From positions 496,001 through 560,000 of the forward strand of contig NZ_CP019966.1 in the NCBI RefSeq assembly GCF_003031265.1: 64,000 nt of DNA. The letters are read 5' to 3'. This document shows positions 38,084-45,072 of this stretch, one piece after another. The notes below the pieces were generated by a model, which had not been told where the DNA came from, did no database searches, and saw only the letters and a program-made list of their open reading frames with translations. The translations under genes were made by a program, and so were the position numbers. This DNA is from Rhodopseudomonas palustris (GTDB taxonomy: Bacteria > Pseudomonadota > Alphaproteobacteria > Rhizobiales > Xanthobacteraceae). Positions within the stretch are counted from its first letter, which is position 1; every line of letters begins with the position of its first letter.

Positions 38084-38872
38084 TCAGCGGCCCTGAAACA
38101 CCGGCGCGCGCTTCTCGACGAAGGCGGCGGCGGCTTCTTTGTGGTCCGCAGTCTCGGCACAGCGCGAGTGATGCAGCGCCTCGCCGTCGAAGCAGGCTTC
38201 GAGCGACAGGGTTTCGGCATTGTTGATGTTGGTCTTGATGTAGCCGAGCGTCACGGTCGGGCCCTGCGCCAGCGACAGCGCCAGCTCGCGCGTGGCGGAT
38301 TCGACCTCGGCGTCGGGGACTACGCGGCTGACGATGCCGTGTGCCTGCGCCTGTTCAGCGGTCAGCACCGGCGAGGTGAGATACAGCTCGCGGGCCTTCG
38401 CGGCGCCGATCAGATGCGTCAGGAAATATGTGCCGCCGAAGTCGCCGGAGAGCCCGACCTTGGCGAATGCGGTGGTGATCTTGGCCGACGCGCCCGCCAC
38501 CCGCAGATCGCAGGCAAGCGCCATCGACAGGCCAGCGCCTGCCGCCGCGCCGTCGATCTGCGCCACCACCGGCTTCGGCATCTGATGCAGGATGCGGGAC
38601 ACCTCCATGCCGCGGCGGAGGTTCGCCACCTTCTGTTCGAGCGGCGGCGGAGCACCCGCTGCCGCCATCGACTTGACGTCACCGCCGACGCAGAACGTGC
38701 CGCCCGCGCCCTTCAGCAGTACCGCCCGCACCTCCGGATCGTCCTTGGCGCGATGCGCCGCCTCGACCAGCCCGCGGATCATGTCCTGATTGAGCGCGTT
38801 GCGCCGATCGGGACGGTTCATCGTGATGGTGAGCAGGCCGCGGTCGAGATCTTGCAGGACGATGTCGGTCAT
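38084..38872 (-). CDS. Enoyl-CoA hydratase/isomerase family protein
   Basis: 262-residue crotonase with oxyanion segments LLKGAGGTFCVGGDVKSM and QIDGAAAGAGLSMALACDLR, and the C-terminal family ending AAAFVEKRAPVFQGR. It forms an operon with the VOC protein (two-base gap). Function in acyl-CoA catabolism is inferred from the family and the surrounding genes. Confidence 0.92.
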   Translation of the reverse strand: MTDIVLQDLDRGLLTITMNRPDRRNALNQDMIRGLVEAAHRAKDDPEVRAVLLKGAGGTFCVGGDVKSMAAAGAPPPLEQKVANLRRGMEVSRILHQMPKPVVAQIDGAAAGAGLSMALACDLRVAGASAKITTAFAKVGLSGDFGGTYFLTHLIGAAKARELYLTSPVLTAEQAQAHGIVSRVVPDAEVESATRELALSLAQGPTVTLGYIKTNINNAETLSLEACFDGEALHHSRCAETADHKEAAAAFVEKRAPVFQGR

Positions 38873-38950
38873 GGCGGATCCTTGTTGTTATTTGTTTGGC
38901 TTCGAGCACGGGCCCGACGGCCCGCGCTATGGCGCCGTCTCACGGATTCT

Positions 38951-39034
38951 CCGTCATTGCGAGCCGAAGGCGAAGCAATCCAGCGCCGTGCACTGAGCTG
39001 GATTGCTTCGTCGCTGCGCTCCTCGCAATGACGG
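38951..39034. repeat. Intergenic long inverted repeat (CGTCATTGCGAG type)
   Basis: CCGTCATTGCGAGCCGAAGG...GAAGCAATCCAG and CTGGATTGCTTCG...CTCGCAATGACGG form an inverted pair about 30 nt per arm around a short centre. This element class is, from memory, common in Rhodopseudomonas and Bradyrhizobium. It lies between the crotonase and the upstream binding-protein gene on the same strand. Confidence 0.85.
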
Positions 39035-39045
39035 TGTTGAGCGGG

Positions 39046-40251
39046 TTACTTCTTCACCAGCGGGCAGCGAGAGTCCGACAGCGGCTGGAACGCCTGATCG
39101 CCGGGCACGGTCGCGAGCAGCTTGTAGTAGTCCCAGCGGCCCTTCGATTCCGACGGTTTCTTGACCTCGAACAGGTACATGTCGTGCACCATCCGGCCGT
39201 CCTCACGGATCTTGCCGTTCTTGGCGAAGAAGTCGTTGATCGGCGTCTCCTTCATCTTCTTGGTCACCGCAGCCGCGTCAGTCGTGCCCGCGGCCTTGAC
39301 GGCCTGCAGGTAGTGCATCGTTTCGGAGTACAGACCCGCCTGGGCCGAGGTCGGCATCCGCTTGGTGCGCTCCATGAAGCGCTTGGAGAACGCGCGGGTC
39401 TCGTCGTTGAGGTCCCAATAGAACGCTTCGGCCAGGATCAGACCCTGTGCGGTCTCCAGCCCGACGCTGTCGATGTCGGAGATGAAGGCGAGCAGCGGCG
39501 AGATCTTCTGTCCGCCCTTGGTGATACCGAATTCGGCGCCCTGCTTGATCGCAGTGATCGTGTCGCCGCCGGCATTGGCAAGACCGATCACCTTGGCCTT
39601 CGAGCTTTGCGCCTGCAGCAGGAATGAGGAGAAGTCGGAGGTGTTGAGCGGATGCTTGACGCTGCCCAGCACCTTGCCGCCCGACGCCTTGATGACGTTG
39701 GTGGTGTCGCGCTCGAGATCCTGGCCGAACGCGTAGTCGGCCGACAGGAAGAACCAGGTGTCGAGTCCCTGCTTCACCGCGGCAAGGCCGGTGGTGTTGG
39801 CCTGCGCGAAGGTGTCGAACACGTAGTGCACCGTGTAGGGGCCGCAGGCTTCGTTACTGAGCCGGATCGAGCCCGGGCCGGAGAACATGATGATCTTGTT
39901 GCGGGCCTTGGCGATCTCGCCGGCGGCGAGGGCCGTTGCCGAGGCGGCGACGTCGATGATGGCTTCGACACCCTGATTGTCGAGCATGTCGCGCGCGATG
40001 TTAGCGGCGTTGTCGGCTTTGTTCAGATGGTCGGCGGCGATGATCTCGATCTTGCGGCCGAGCACCGTGCCGCCGAAGTCTTCCGCGGCCATCTTGGCCG
40101 CAGTCTCGCTGCCCGTCCCGGTGATGTCGGCATAGAGGCCGGACATGTCGAGAATCGCGCCGAGCTTCAGCGGCGGCTGCGTCTGCGCGTTCGCGGCCGT
40201 GATTGCTGCGATCGACAGACATGCGAGTAGAGCGGTGCGGAATGGCTTCAA
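39046..40251 (-). CDS. ABC transporter substrate-binding protein, branched-chain amino-acid type
   Basis: 401-residue periplasmic protein of the LivJ/LivK (Peripla_BP_6) family, with a signal peptide ending near AITAANAQ and the typical start of the mature domain LKLGAILDMSGLYADITG. Members in Rhodopseudomonas bind amino acids, aromatic acids and fatty acids. No Liv-type permease or ATPase is adjacent, so it is an orphan component or pairs with a distant transporter. The start is TTG 40251 with a strong GGGGAGGA; an upstream ATG at 40314 would put an arginine-rich stretch before the signal peptide. Its place beside crotonases suggests an acid substrate. Confidence 0.9.
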   Translation of the reverse strand: MKPFRTALLACLSIAAITAANAQTQPPLKLGAILDMSGLYADITGTGSETAAKMAAEDFGGTVLGRKIEIIAADHLNKADNAANIARDMLDNQGVEAIIDVAASATALAAGEIAKARNKIIMFSGPGSIRLSNEACGPYTVHYVFDTFAQANTTGLAAVKQGLDTWFFLSADYAFGQDLERDTTNVIKASGGKVLGSVKHPLNTSDFSSFLLQAQSSKAKVIGLANAGGDTITAIKQGAEFGITKGGQKISPLLAFISDIDSVGLETAQGLILAEAFYWDLNDETRAFSKRFMERTKRMPTSAQAGLYSETMHYLQAVKAAGTTDAAAVTKKMKETPINDFFAKNGKIREDGRMVHDMYLFEVKKPSESKGRWDYYKLLATVPGDQAFQPLSDSRCPLVKK

Positions 40252-40607
40252 GACGTCCTCCCCTGACGAGCGCCGATCATGATCGCGGCGCTTCTGATGA
40301 TTGCGCGCGATCATGCCGCATCGCCTGCTGCGCGGCAAGCGACGCGGTTTTCCGGCGAGTGGAATGAGTCTGCGTGCAGAGGCTTGTTACTACACGTTGA
40401 TGCATCTGAGGCGATTAGTAGTCGCGCGATTACGATCGATGCGGGCTCGCGCGATACGCGCTGCACGGGCCTGCGATATCGCTCATCGGTCTGTCGCGTG
40501 ACGATCAACGTCCTGACGGAAGCGCTAGCCATTCCACTTCGCCGGGATCGCTCGGATCGCTAGTCTTCGTGAGGTTTGCGGCGCCCCGAATCAGCACGGC
40601 GGTCTCG
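40252..40607. other. 356-nt divergent intergenic region, no gene seen
   Basis: Separates the binding-protein gene (minus) from the SNase-like gene (plus). It is somewhat AT-richer than the surroundings in 40370-40450, as expected for promoters, but I could not identify convincing -35/-10 boxes or an operator. A GTG at 40569 in frame with the SNase-like gene is a possible earlier start. Confidence 0.5.
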
Positions 40608-41396
40608 ATGGCATCTCGACGAAGCAGCGCCTGGTGGCTGACTGCGATCTGCGGCGGTGCTGTGCTGCTGTCGCAGGCGGACGGCGCTGCGGCGGCTGGC
40701 TGTTTGGATCTGCCGGTGCAGGGCGAGGGCGTGGTGGCGTCGGTGATTGATCCGCGCACGCTGCGCCTTTCCGACGGCCGCGAAATCCGGCTCGCCGGAA
40801 TCGAGCCTTCCCGCGAACGATATGACGCGGAGGTCGCGGCGTTGTCGGCCCTGACGCTCGGCCAAAAGGTATTGCTGCATGGGGCCGACGACGGGCCGGA
40901 CCGTTACGGCCGGCAAGCGGCCTTCGTGGTGACGGAGCCGGGCAGCGAGCTGGTGCAGCGCCGGCTGCTGGCTGAGGGGGGTGCACTGGTCGGGATCGAC
41001 GTCCTGCCGGCGGAGTGCCGGAAGGACCTGCTGGCGGCCGAAGCTGGCGCGCGTGCAGGGGCGGTCGGTATCTGGATGGCGAGGGATGTCATAAAAAACG
41101 CCGCAAATTCCGGCGATATGGTGACCCGGATAGGGCGCTTTACCGTGGTCGAAGGCCGAATCAGCTCGGTGCGGGAAGTCGGTGCGACGGTCTATCTGAA
41201 CTTTGGCGGTCGCTGGACTCGTGGCTTTGCGGTGACTATTTCAAGGCGCATCATCGGGTCGTTCGAGGCCGCCGGGCTCGCACCCAAGTCTCTGACAGGA
41301 CAACGAATTCGGGTGCGCGGCTGGGTCGAGAAGCGGGCCGGGGCGAGCATGGCGGTGCGCGACGTGGGACAGATCGAACGAGCGGGCGGGGACTGA
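40608..41396 (+). CDS. Exported thermonuclease (SNase)-like protein
   Basis: 262-residue protein with a signal peptide (about residues 1-30, GGAVLLSQADGAAAAG) and an SNase-like OB-fold: VVASVIDPRTLRLSDGREIRLAGIEPS, later GPDRYGRQAAFV and LVQRRLLAEGGALV. The active-site Arg/Glu set of staphylococcal nuclease is only partly recognisable, so enzyme activity is uncertain. A C-terminal extra domain (TVVEGRISSVREVGATVYLNFG) resembles OB-type nucleic-acid-binding sequence. It is followed within 12 nt by an M48 lipoprotein and is probably co-transcribed with it. Confidence 0.82.
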   Translation: MASRRSSAWWLTAICGGAVLLSQADGAAAAGCLDLPVQGEGVVASVIDPRTLRLSDGREIRLAGIEPSRERYDAEVAALSALTLGQKVLLHGADDGPDRYGRQAAFVVTEPGSELVQRRLLAEGGALVGIDVLPAECRKDLLAAEAGARAGAVGIWMARDVIKNAANSGDMVTRIGRFTVVEGRISSVREVGATVYLNFGGRWTRGFAVTISRRIIGSFEAAGLAPKSLTGQRIRVRGWVEKRAGASMAVRDVGQIERAGGD

Positions 41397-41407
41397 AGGG
41401 CCCGAAA

Positions 41408-42925
41408 GTGAGCAGTCGCGTGAATTGGGGTGCAGCACGGCGCAACTTCCGCAAGGGCCGCCGCCAGGTGGCGGCGTGGCTGCTGCTGGGTGCTGCCCTG
41501 ACGCTGGCCGGCTGCGGCGATCCTTCCAGGTTCGAGACCGGCCCGGTGGTCACCGCCCCGCCCACAAAACCCAACCGCCCACCAGCCCAATCCCCCGCCG
41601 CCGAGCGCGAACACGAACGCATCCTCGCGACCTATGGGGGCGCCTATGACGATCCCAAGCTCGAAGCGCTGATCTCCGGCATCGTCGACCGGTTGGTAGC
41701 GGCGTCGGATCGGCCCGATCTGACCTACAAGGTGACGATCCTCAATTCCGGCGCCGTCAACGCCTTCGCGCTGCCGACCGGTCAGCTTTACGTCACCCGC
41801 GGGCTGATCGCGCTCGCCACCGACACATCGGAATTGTCGTCTGTGCTGTCGCACGAGATGGCGCATGTGCTGGCCAAGCACGCCGCCATCCGCGAGGACC
41901 AGGCACGCCAAGCGGCGCTGGTCGCTCGCGTCGTCACCGACATGGGCAACGACCCGGGCATGACGGCGCTGGCGCTGGCCAAAACCAAGCTGTCGATGGC
42001 GAGCTTCTCGCGGCAGCAGGAGCTCGAAGCGGACGGCATCGGCATCGGCATCTCGGCGCGGGCGCAGTTCGATCCCTATGGCGCGGCGCGCTTCCTCACC
42101 GCGATGGAGCGCAACGCTGCGCTCAAGGCCAATCGCGCCACCGGCGACAGCCGCACCGACTTTCTGTCGTCGCATCCGGCGACGCCGGAGCGCGTCAGCA
42201 ACGCCCAGAACAACGCCCGGCAATACACCGCGCCGCAGGGCGGCTGGCGTGGTGAACGTGGCGAGCGCGACCGCGAGGCCTATCTCAACGCGATCGACAA
42301 CATCGTCTATGGCGAAGACCCGAGCGAAGGCTTCGTGCGCGGCCGGCGCTTCCTGCATCCCAAGCTGGGCTTCACCTTCCAGGTGCCCGACTCGTTCACG
42401 CTCGACAACACCGCGCAGGCGGTGATCGGCCTGCGCGAAGGCGGCAATCAGGCGATGCGGTTTGACGTCGTCCGGGTGCCGGCCGAGCAGTCGCTCGCCG
42501 ACTATTTGAACTCCGGCTGGATGGAAAACGTCGACAAGAGCTCGACCGAGGAGCTGACCGTCAACGGCTTCCCAACCGCGTCGGTGACGGCGCGCGGCGA
42601 GCAGTGGCAGTTCAGGGTCTATGCGTTGCGGTTCGGCAGCGACGTCTATCGCTTTATCTTCGCGACCCGGCAGCGCACCGCCGAGAGCGACCGCAACGCC
42701 CGCGAGACGGTGAATTCGTTCCGGCGGCTGTCGCTCGAAGAGATCCAGGCCGCGCGACCGCTGCGCATCAAGGTGATCAGCGTGCAGCCCGGCGACACCG
42801 TCGAGTCGCTGTCGCACCGGATGTCGGGCGTCGACCGGCCGTTGGAGCGCTTCCGTGTGCTCAACGGCCTCGACGCTCACGCCCAGGTCAAGCCGCGCGA
42901 GCTGGTGAAGATCGTCGTCGACTAA
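41408..42925 (+). CDS. M48-family metalloprotease lipoprotein with C-terminal LysM-like segment
   Basis: 505-residue envelope protease. A type II signal peptide ends in the lipobox LAGC (LLLGAALTLAGCGD). The peptidase M48 domain carries the zinc motif HEMAH at residues 149-153 and the third ligand in the later EADGIG segment, as in BepA/LoiP. A middle beta-rich domain follows (GFTFQVPDSFTLDNTAQAVI), and the end (VQPGDTVESLSHRMSG...FRVLNGLDAHAQVKPREL) looks like a peptidoglycan-binding LysM. Likely role: quality control of outer-membrane proteins. The start is GTG 41408 after AAGGG; an open frame upstream overlaps the SNase-like gene. Confidence 0.9.
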   Translation: MSSRVNWGAARRNFRKGRRQVAAWLLLGAALTLAGCGDPSRFETGPVVTAPPTKPNRPPAQSPAAEREHERILATYGGAYDDPKLEALISGIVDRLVAASDRPDLTYKVTILNSGAVNAFALPTGQLYVTRGLIALATDTSELSSVLSHEMAHVLAKHAAIREDQARQAALVARVVTDMGNDPGMTALALAKTKLSMASFSRQQELEADGIGIGISARAQFDPYGAARFLTAMERNAALKANRATGDSRTDFLSSHPATPERVSNAQNNARQYTAPQGGWRGERGERDREAYLNAIDNIVYGEDPSEGFVRGRRFLHPKLGFTFQVPDSFTLDNTAQAVIGLREGGNQAMRFDVVRVPAEQSLADYLNSGWMENVDKSSTEELTVNGFPTASVTARGEQWQFRVYALRFGSDVYRFIFATRQRTAESDRNARETVNSFRRLSLEEIQAARPLRIKVISVQPGDTVESLSHRMSGVDRPLERFRVLNGLDAHAQVKPRELVKIVVD

Positions 42926-42952
42926 CCGAAGAACAGGTCTTAGCCCACGAAA

Positions 42953-42978
42953 AAGGCCCGGCTGGATGGCCGGGCCTT
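42953..42978. terminator. Bidirectional rho-independent terminator
   Basis: Perfect 10-bp stem AAGGCCCGGC/GCCGGGCCTT with a 6-nt loop between the convergent M48 and carD genes. On the minus strand it runs into TTTTT, a classic terminator for carD; on the plus strand it is preceded by AAAAA and followed by GATTG. Confidence 0.85.
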
Positions 42979-43004
42979 GATTGCTTCAAACCGAATGCGG
43001 CTGC

Positions 43005-44129
43005 TTACGCGGCCTCGTCGGTCACCGCCTCGTCGTCGGAATCGCCGTCGAGATCCGCATCGGACTCGGCTTCGGCTTCCGCCTCGGCCTTGGCGCCGCG
43101 GCGCGGGCTCTTGGCGAGCTGGCTCTCGACTTCCTTGACGGCTTCGGTCTCGGTGATGTGCTGCACCACCGCGATCTCGCGCGACAGACGATCCAGCGCG
43201 GCTTCATAGAGCTGGCGTTCGCTGTAGGACTGCTCCGGCTGCGATTCCGAGCGATACAGGTCGCGGACGACCTCGGCGATCGCAACGATGTCGCCCGAAT
43301 TGATCTTGGCTTCGTATTCCTGCGCCCGGCGCGACCACATCGTCCGCTTGACGCGAGCACGGCCCTTCAGCGTCTCCAGCGCCTTCTTCACCAGCGCCGG
43401 ATCGGACAGCTTGCGCATACCGACATTGCCGACCTTTGCGGTGGGCACGCGCAGCGTCATCTTGTCCTTGATGAAGTTGATGACGAACAGCTCGAGCTTG
43501 GCGCCCGCGATTTCCTGCTCCTCGATCGCCAGAATCTGGCCGACGCCGTGGGCCGGATAGACCACGAATTCGTTGGCCTTGAAGCCCTGACGCTGGGTCA
43601 CGGCCTTCTTCGGCTCCTCGACGCGCGCCTGCGCCGGGGCCGCCGGCTTGGACGCCGCCACCGGCTGCTTCACTTCCGGCTTCACCGCCGCCTTGGCAAC
43701 GGGCGCCTTCACCTCGGTCTTGACCTCGGCCTTCACGTCCGCCTTGGGGGCAACGGCAGCCTTGGCAGGCTTCGCCGCCGGCTTGGGTGCGGCGACGGGC
43801 TTGGAGGCCGCCGGCTTGGCGGGAGTTTTCGCAGACTTGGTTGGCATTTCACTTCTTTTGATTTTCGAGGACTTGAAGGCCGGAGCTTTAGAGGCCGAAG
43901 CCTTTGCAGCAGACCCCTTTGCGGTAGCGTGTTTGGTGGCGCTCGCCTTGCTGGCGCCCGCCTTGGTCTGGGTCTTGGAAACAGAAGCCTTTGCGGCGGT
44001 CGCTTTGGCGGCTGTCCGGGTGTCCTTGACAGAAGCCTTCGAACGGCTCTTTGTGGCTCCGCGGCTGGCCGCAGATGCCGACTTGGCACCCTTTGAAGAA
44101 ACACTCGTTTTACGCGTTTTCTGTGACAC
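43005..44129 (-). CDS. CarD/CdnL-family RNA-polymerase-binding regulator with long Lys/Ala-rich N-terminus
   Basis: The C-terminal 165 residues are a CarD/CdnL protein: the RNA-polymerase-interacting domain FKANEFVVYPAHGVGQILAI, then the helical DNA-contact domain with the conserved Trp in VKRTMWSRRAQEYEAKI. Such proteins bind the RNAP beta subunit and stabilise promoter open complexes, notably at rRNA genes. Ahead of this lies an uninterrupted run of about 190 residues rich in Lys, Ala, Ser and Pro, like histone H1 or AlgP tails, and the C-terminus ends in an acidic tail. The start is uncertain: ATG 44204, GTG 44129 and ATG 43847 are all in frame. I chose 44129 since the KA-rich repeat begins there. 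Confidence 0.85.
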   Translation of the reverse strand: MSQKTRKTSVSSKGAKSASAASRGATKSRSKASVKDTRTAAKATAAKASVSKTQTKAGASKASATKHATAKGSAAKASASKAPAFKSSKIKRSEMPTKSAKTPAKPAASKPVAAPKPAAKPAKAAVAPKADVKAEVKTEVKAPVAKAAVKPEVKQPVAASKPAAPAQARVEEPKKAVTQRQGFKANEFVVYPAHGVGQILAIEEQEIAGAKLELFVINFIKDKMTLRVPTAKVGNVGMRKLSDPALVKKALETLKGRARVKRTMWSRRAQEYEAKINSGDIVAIAEVVRDLYRSESQPEQSYSERQLYEAALDRLSREIAVVQHITETEAVKEVESQLAKSPRRGAKAEAEAEAESDADLDGDSDDEAVTDEAA

Positions 44130-44217
44130 AGCCTGCGCGTGGAACCGCCACGCCCCTGTTCGTTGCTTTTGACGGGGAACCCTTCCCGGCCGCAAAAACG
44201 GCATGCCGGAGTTGACG

Positions 44218-44254
44218 AATGTGCTAAATATAGCACATTCCCCGCAAAAATCAA
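44218..44254 (-). promoter_or_regulatory. carD promoter with a 22-bp perfect inverted-repeat operator
   Basis: On the minus strand -35 TTGATT (44254-44249), a 16-nt spacer and -10 TATATT (44232-44227). The -10 sits in the centre of a perfect inverted repeat with 9-bp arms, AATGTGCTA-TATT-TAGCACATT (44218-44239). A bound dimer would block RNA polymerase directly. Confidence 0.7.
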
Positions 44255-44326
44255 TGATTTATGACGATTCCAGCCCATTCGGGGCGGTGCCCCGGGGCTC
44301 ATCTCGTCAACAGGGTTAAGCTGGTC

Positions 44327-44343
44327 GGCCGGCTGAGCCGGCC
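44327..44343 (-). terminator. Hairpin after the ferredoxin gene
   Basis: GGCCGGC/GCCGGCC 7-bp stem with a 3-nt loop, 18 nt past the ferredoxin stop. No T-run, so weak evidence. Confidence 0.35.
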
Positions 44344-44360
44344 TTCTCAAGACCTTCGGC

Positions 44361-44699
44361 TTAGTCGCCCGAACCCGGCTCCGAAGAGAAGTACTTCTCG
44401 AACTTGCCAGCCTGACCGTCGAACTCCTTGGCGTCCGCCGGAGCGTCCTTCTTCTGAGTCAGGTTCGGCCACGTCTTGGCGTATTCCGAATTCAGCTCAA
44501 GCCACTTCTCAAGGCCCGGCTCGGTATCCGGCTTAATCGCTTCCGCCGGGCATTCCGGCTCGCACACGCCGCAGTCGATGCATTCGTCCGGATGGATGAC
44601 CAGCATGTTGTCGCCCTCGTAGAAACAATCCACGGGGCAGACTTCAACGCAGTCGGTGTATTTGCACTTGATGCAGTTTTCAGTGACGACGTAAGTCAT
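44361..44699 (-). CDS. fdxA: Seven-iron-type ferredoxin
   Basis: 112-residue ferredoxin of the Azotobacter FdI/FdxA class that carries electrons in the cytoplasm. The first cluster region is [19 protein letters not shown], in which the extra spacing C-x2-C-x4-C-x3-C fits a 3Fe-4S site. The second is [14 protein letters not shown] for 4Fe-4S. The C-terminal extension with the conserved aromatic [16 protein letters not shown] is typical of alphaproteobacterial FdxA. ATG 44699 has CGGAG upstream. It lies downstream of the S4-domain gene on the same strand. Confidence 0.95.
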   Translation of the reverse strand: MTYVVTENCIKCKYTDCVEVCPVDCFYEGDNMLVIHPDECIDCGVCEPECPAEAIKPDTEPGLEKWLELNSEYAKTWPNLTQKKDAPADAKEFDGQAGKFEKYFSSEPGSGD

Positions 44700-44773
44700 C
44701 CCAACGCTCCGGAACGGTTCTAATTTTGAGTGTTTGCGTACCGCAGGAGCTCCGCAGCCGCAAGTGTCGATGC

Positions 44774-45043
44774 CTATTCCCGTGGCATTCCGAGATCGGC
44801 ATAAAGTCCAGTAACCGACTCGGCGTCGCCACGGCGCTCCGTGAACCCAACCACCTTCAGCACCCGCACGCCACGATCCAGCGCAATCGTCAGCACGTCG
44901 CCGGCTTTGATGCCGTGCCCCGGTGAGGTCTCGCGCACGCCGTTGATGCGAACGTGACCGCGTTCGACCAGAGCCGCAGCGCTGGTGCGCGCCCGCACGA
45001 CGCGCGCATGCCACAGCCATTTATCGAGACGCTGACGCTCCAA
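44774..45043 (-). CDS. S4-domain RNA-binding protein (Hsp15-like)
   Basis: 89-residue protein made almost entirely of one S4 RNA-binding domain ([31 protein letters not shown]), resembling the N-terminal part of heat-shock protein 15, which rescues stalled 50S subunits carrying peptidyl-tRNA. The long basic C-terminus of E. coli Hsp15 is missing, so the function may differ. The start is TTG 45043; no better start is in frame. It lies 29 nt after the helicase stop and is likely in its operon. Confidence 0.88.
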   Translation of the reverse strand: MERQRLDKWLWHARVVRARTSAAALVERGHVRINGVRETSPGHGIKAGDVLTIALDRGVRVLKVVGFTERRGDAESVTGLYADLGMPRE

Positions 45044-45072
45044 GCCCGAACCACTGGCTGTGCCGGCGCGCC

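Noticed and set aside
40279..40563. Possible small gene in the 356-nt gap before the SNase-like gene
   Set aside because: The translated product is Arg/Ser-rich with no ribosome site or hydrophobic pattern; codon use differs from neighbours.
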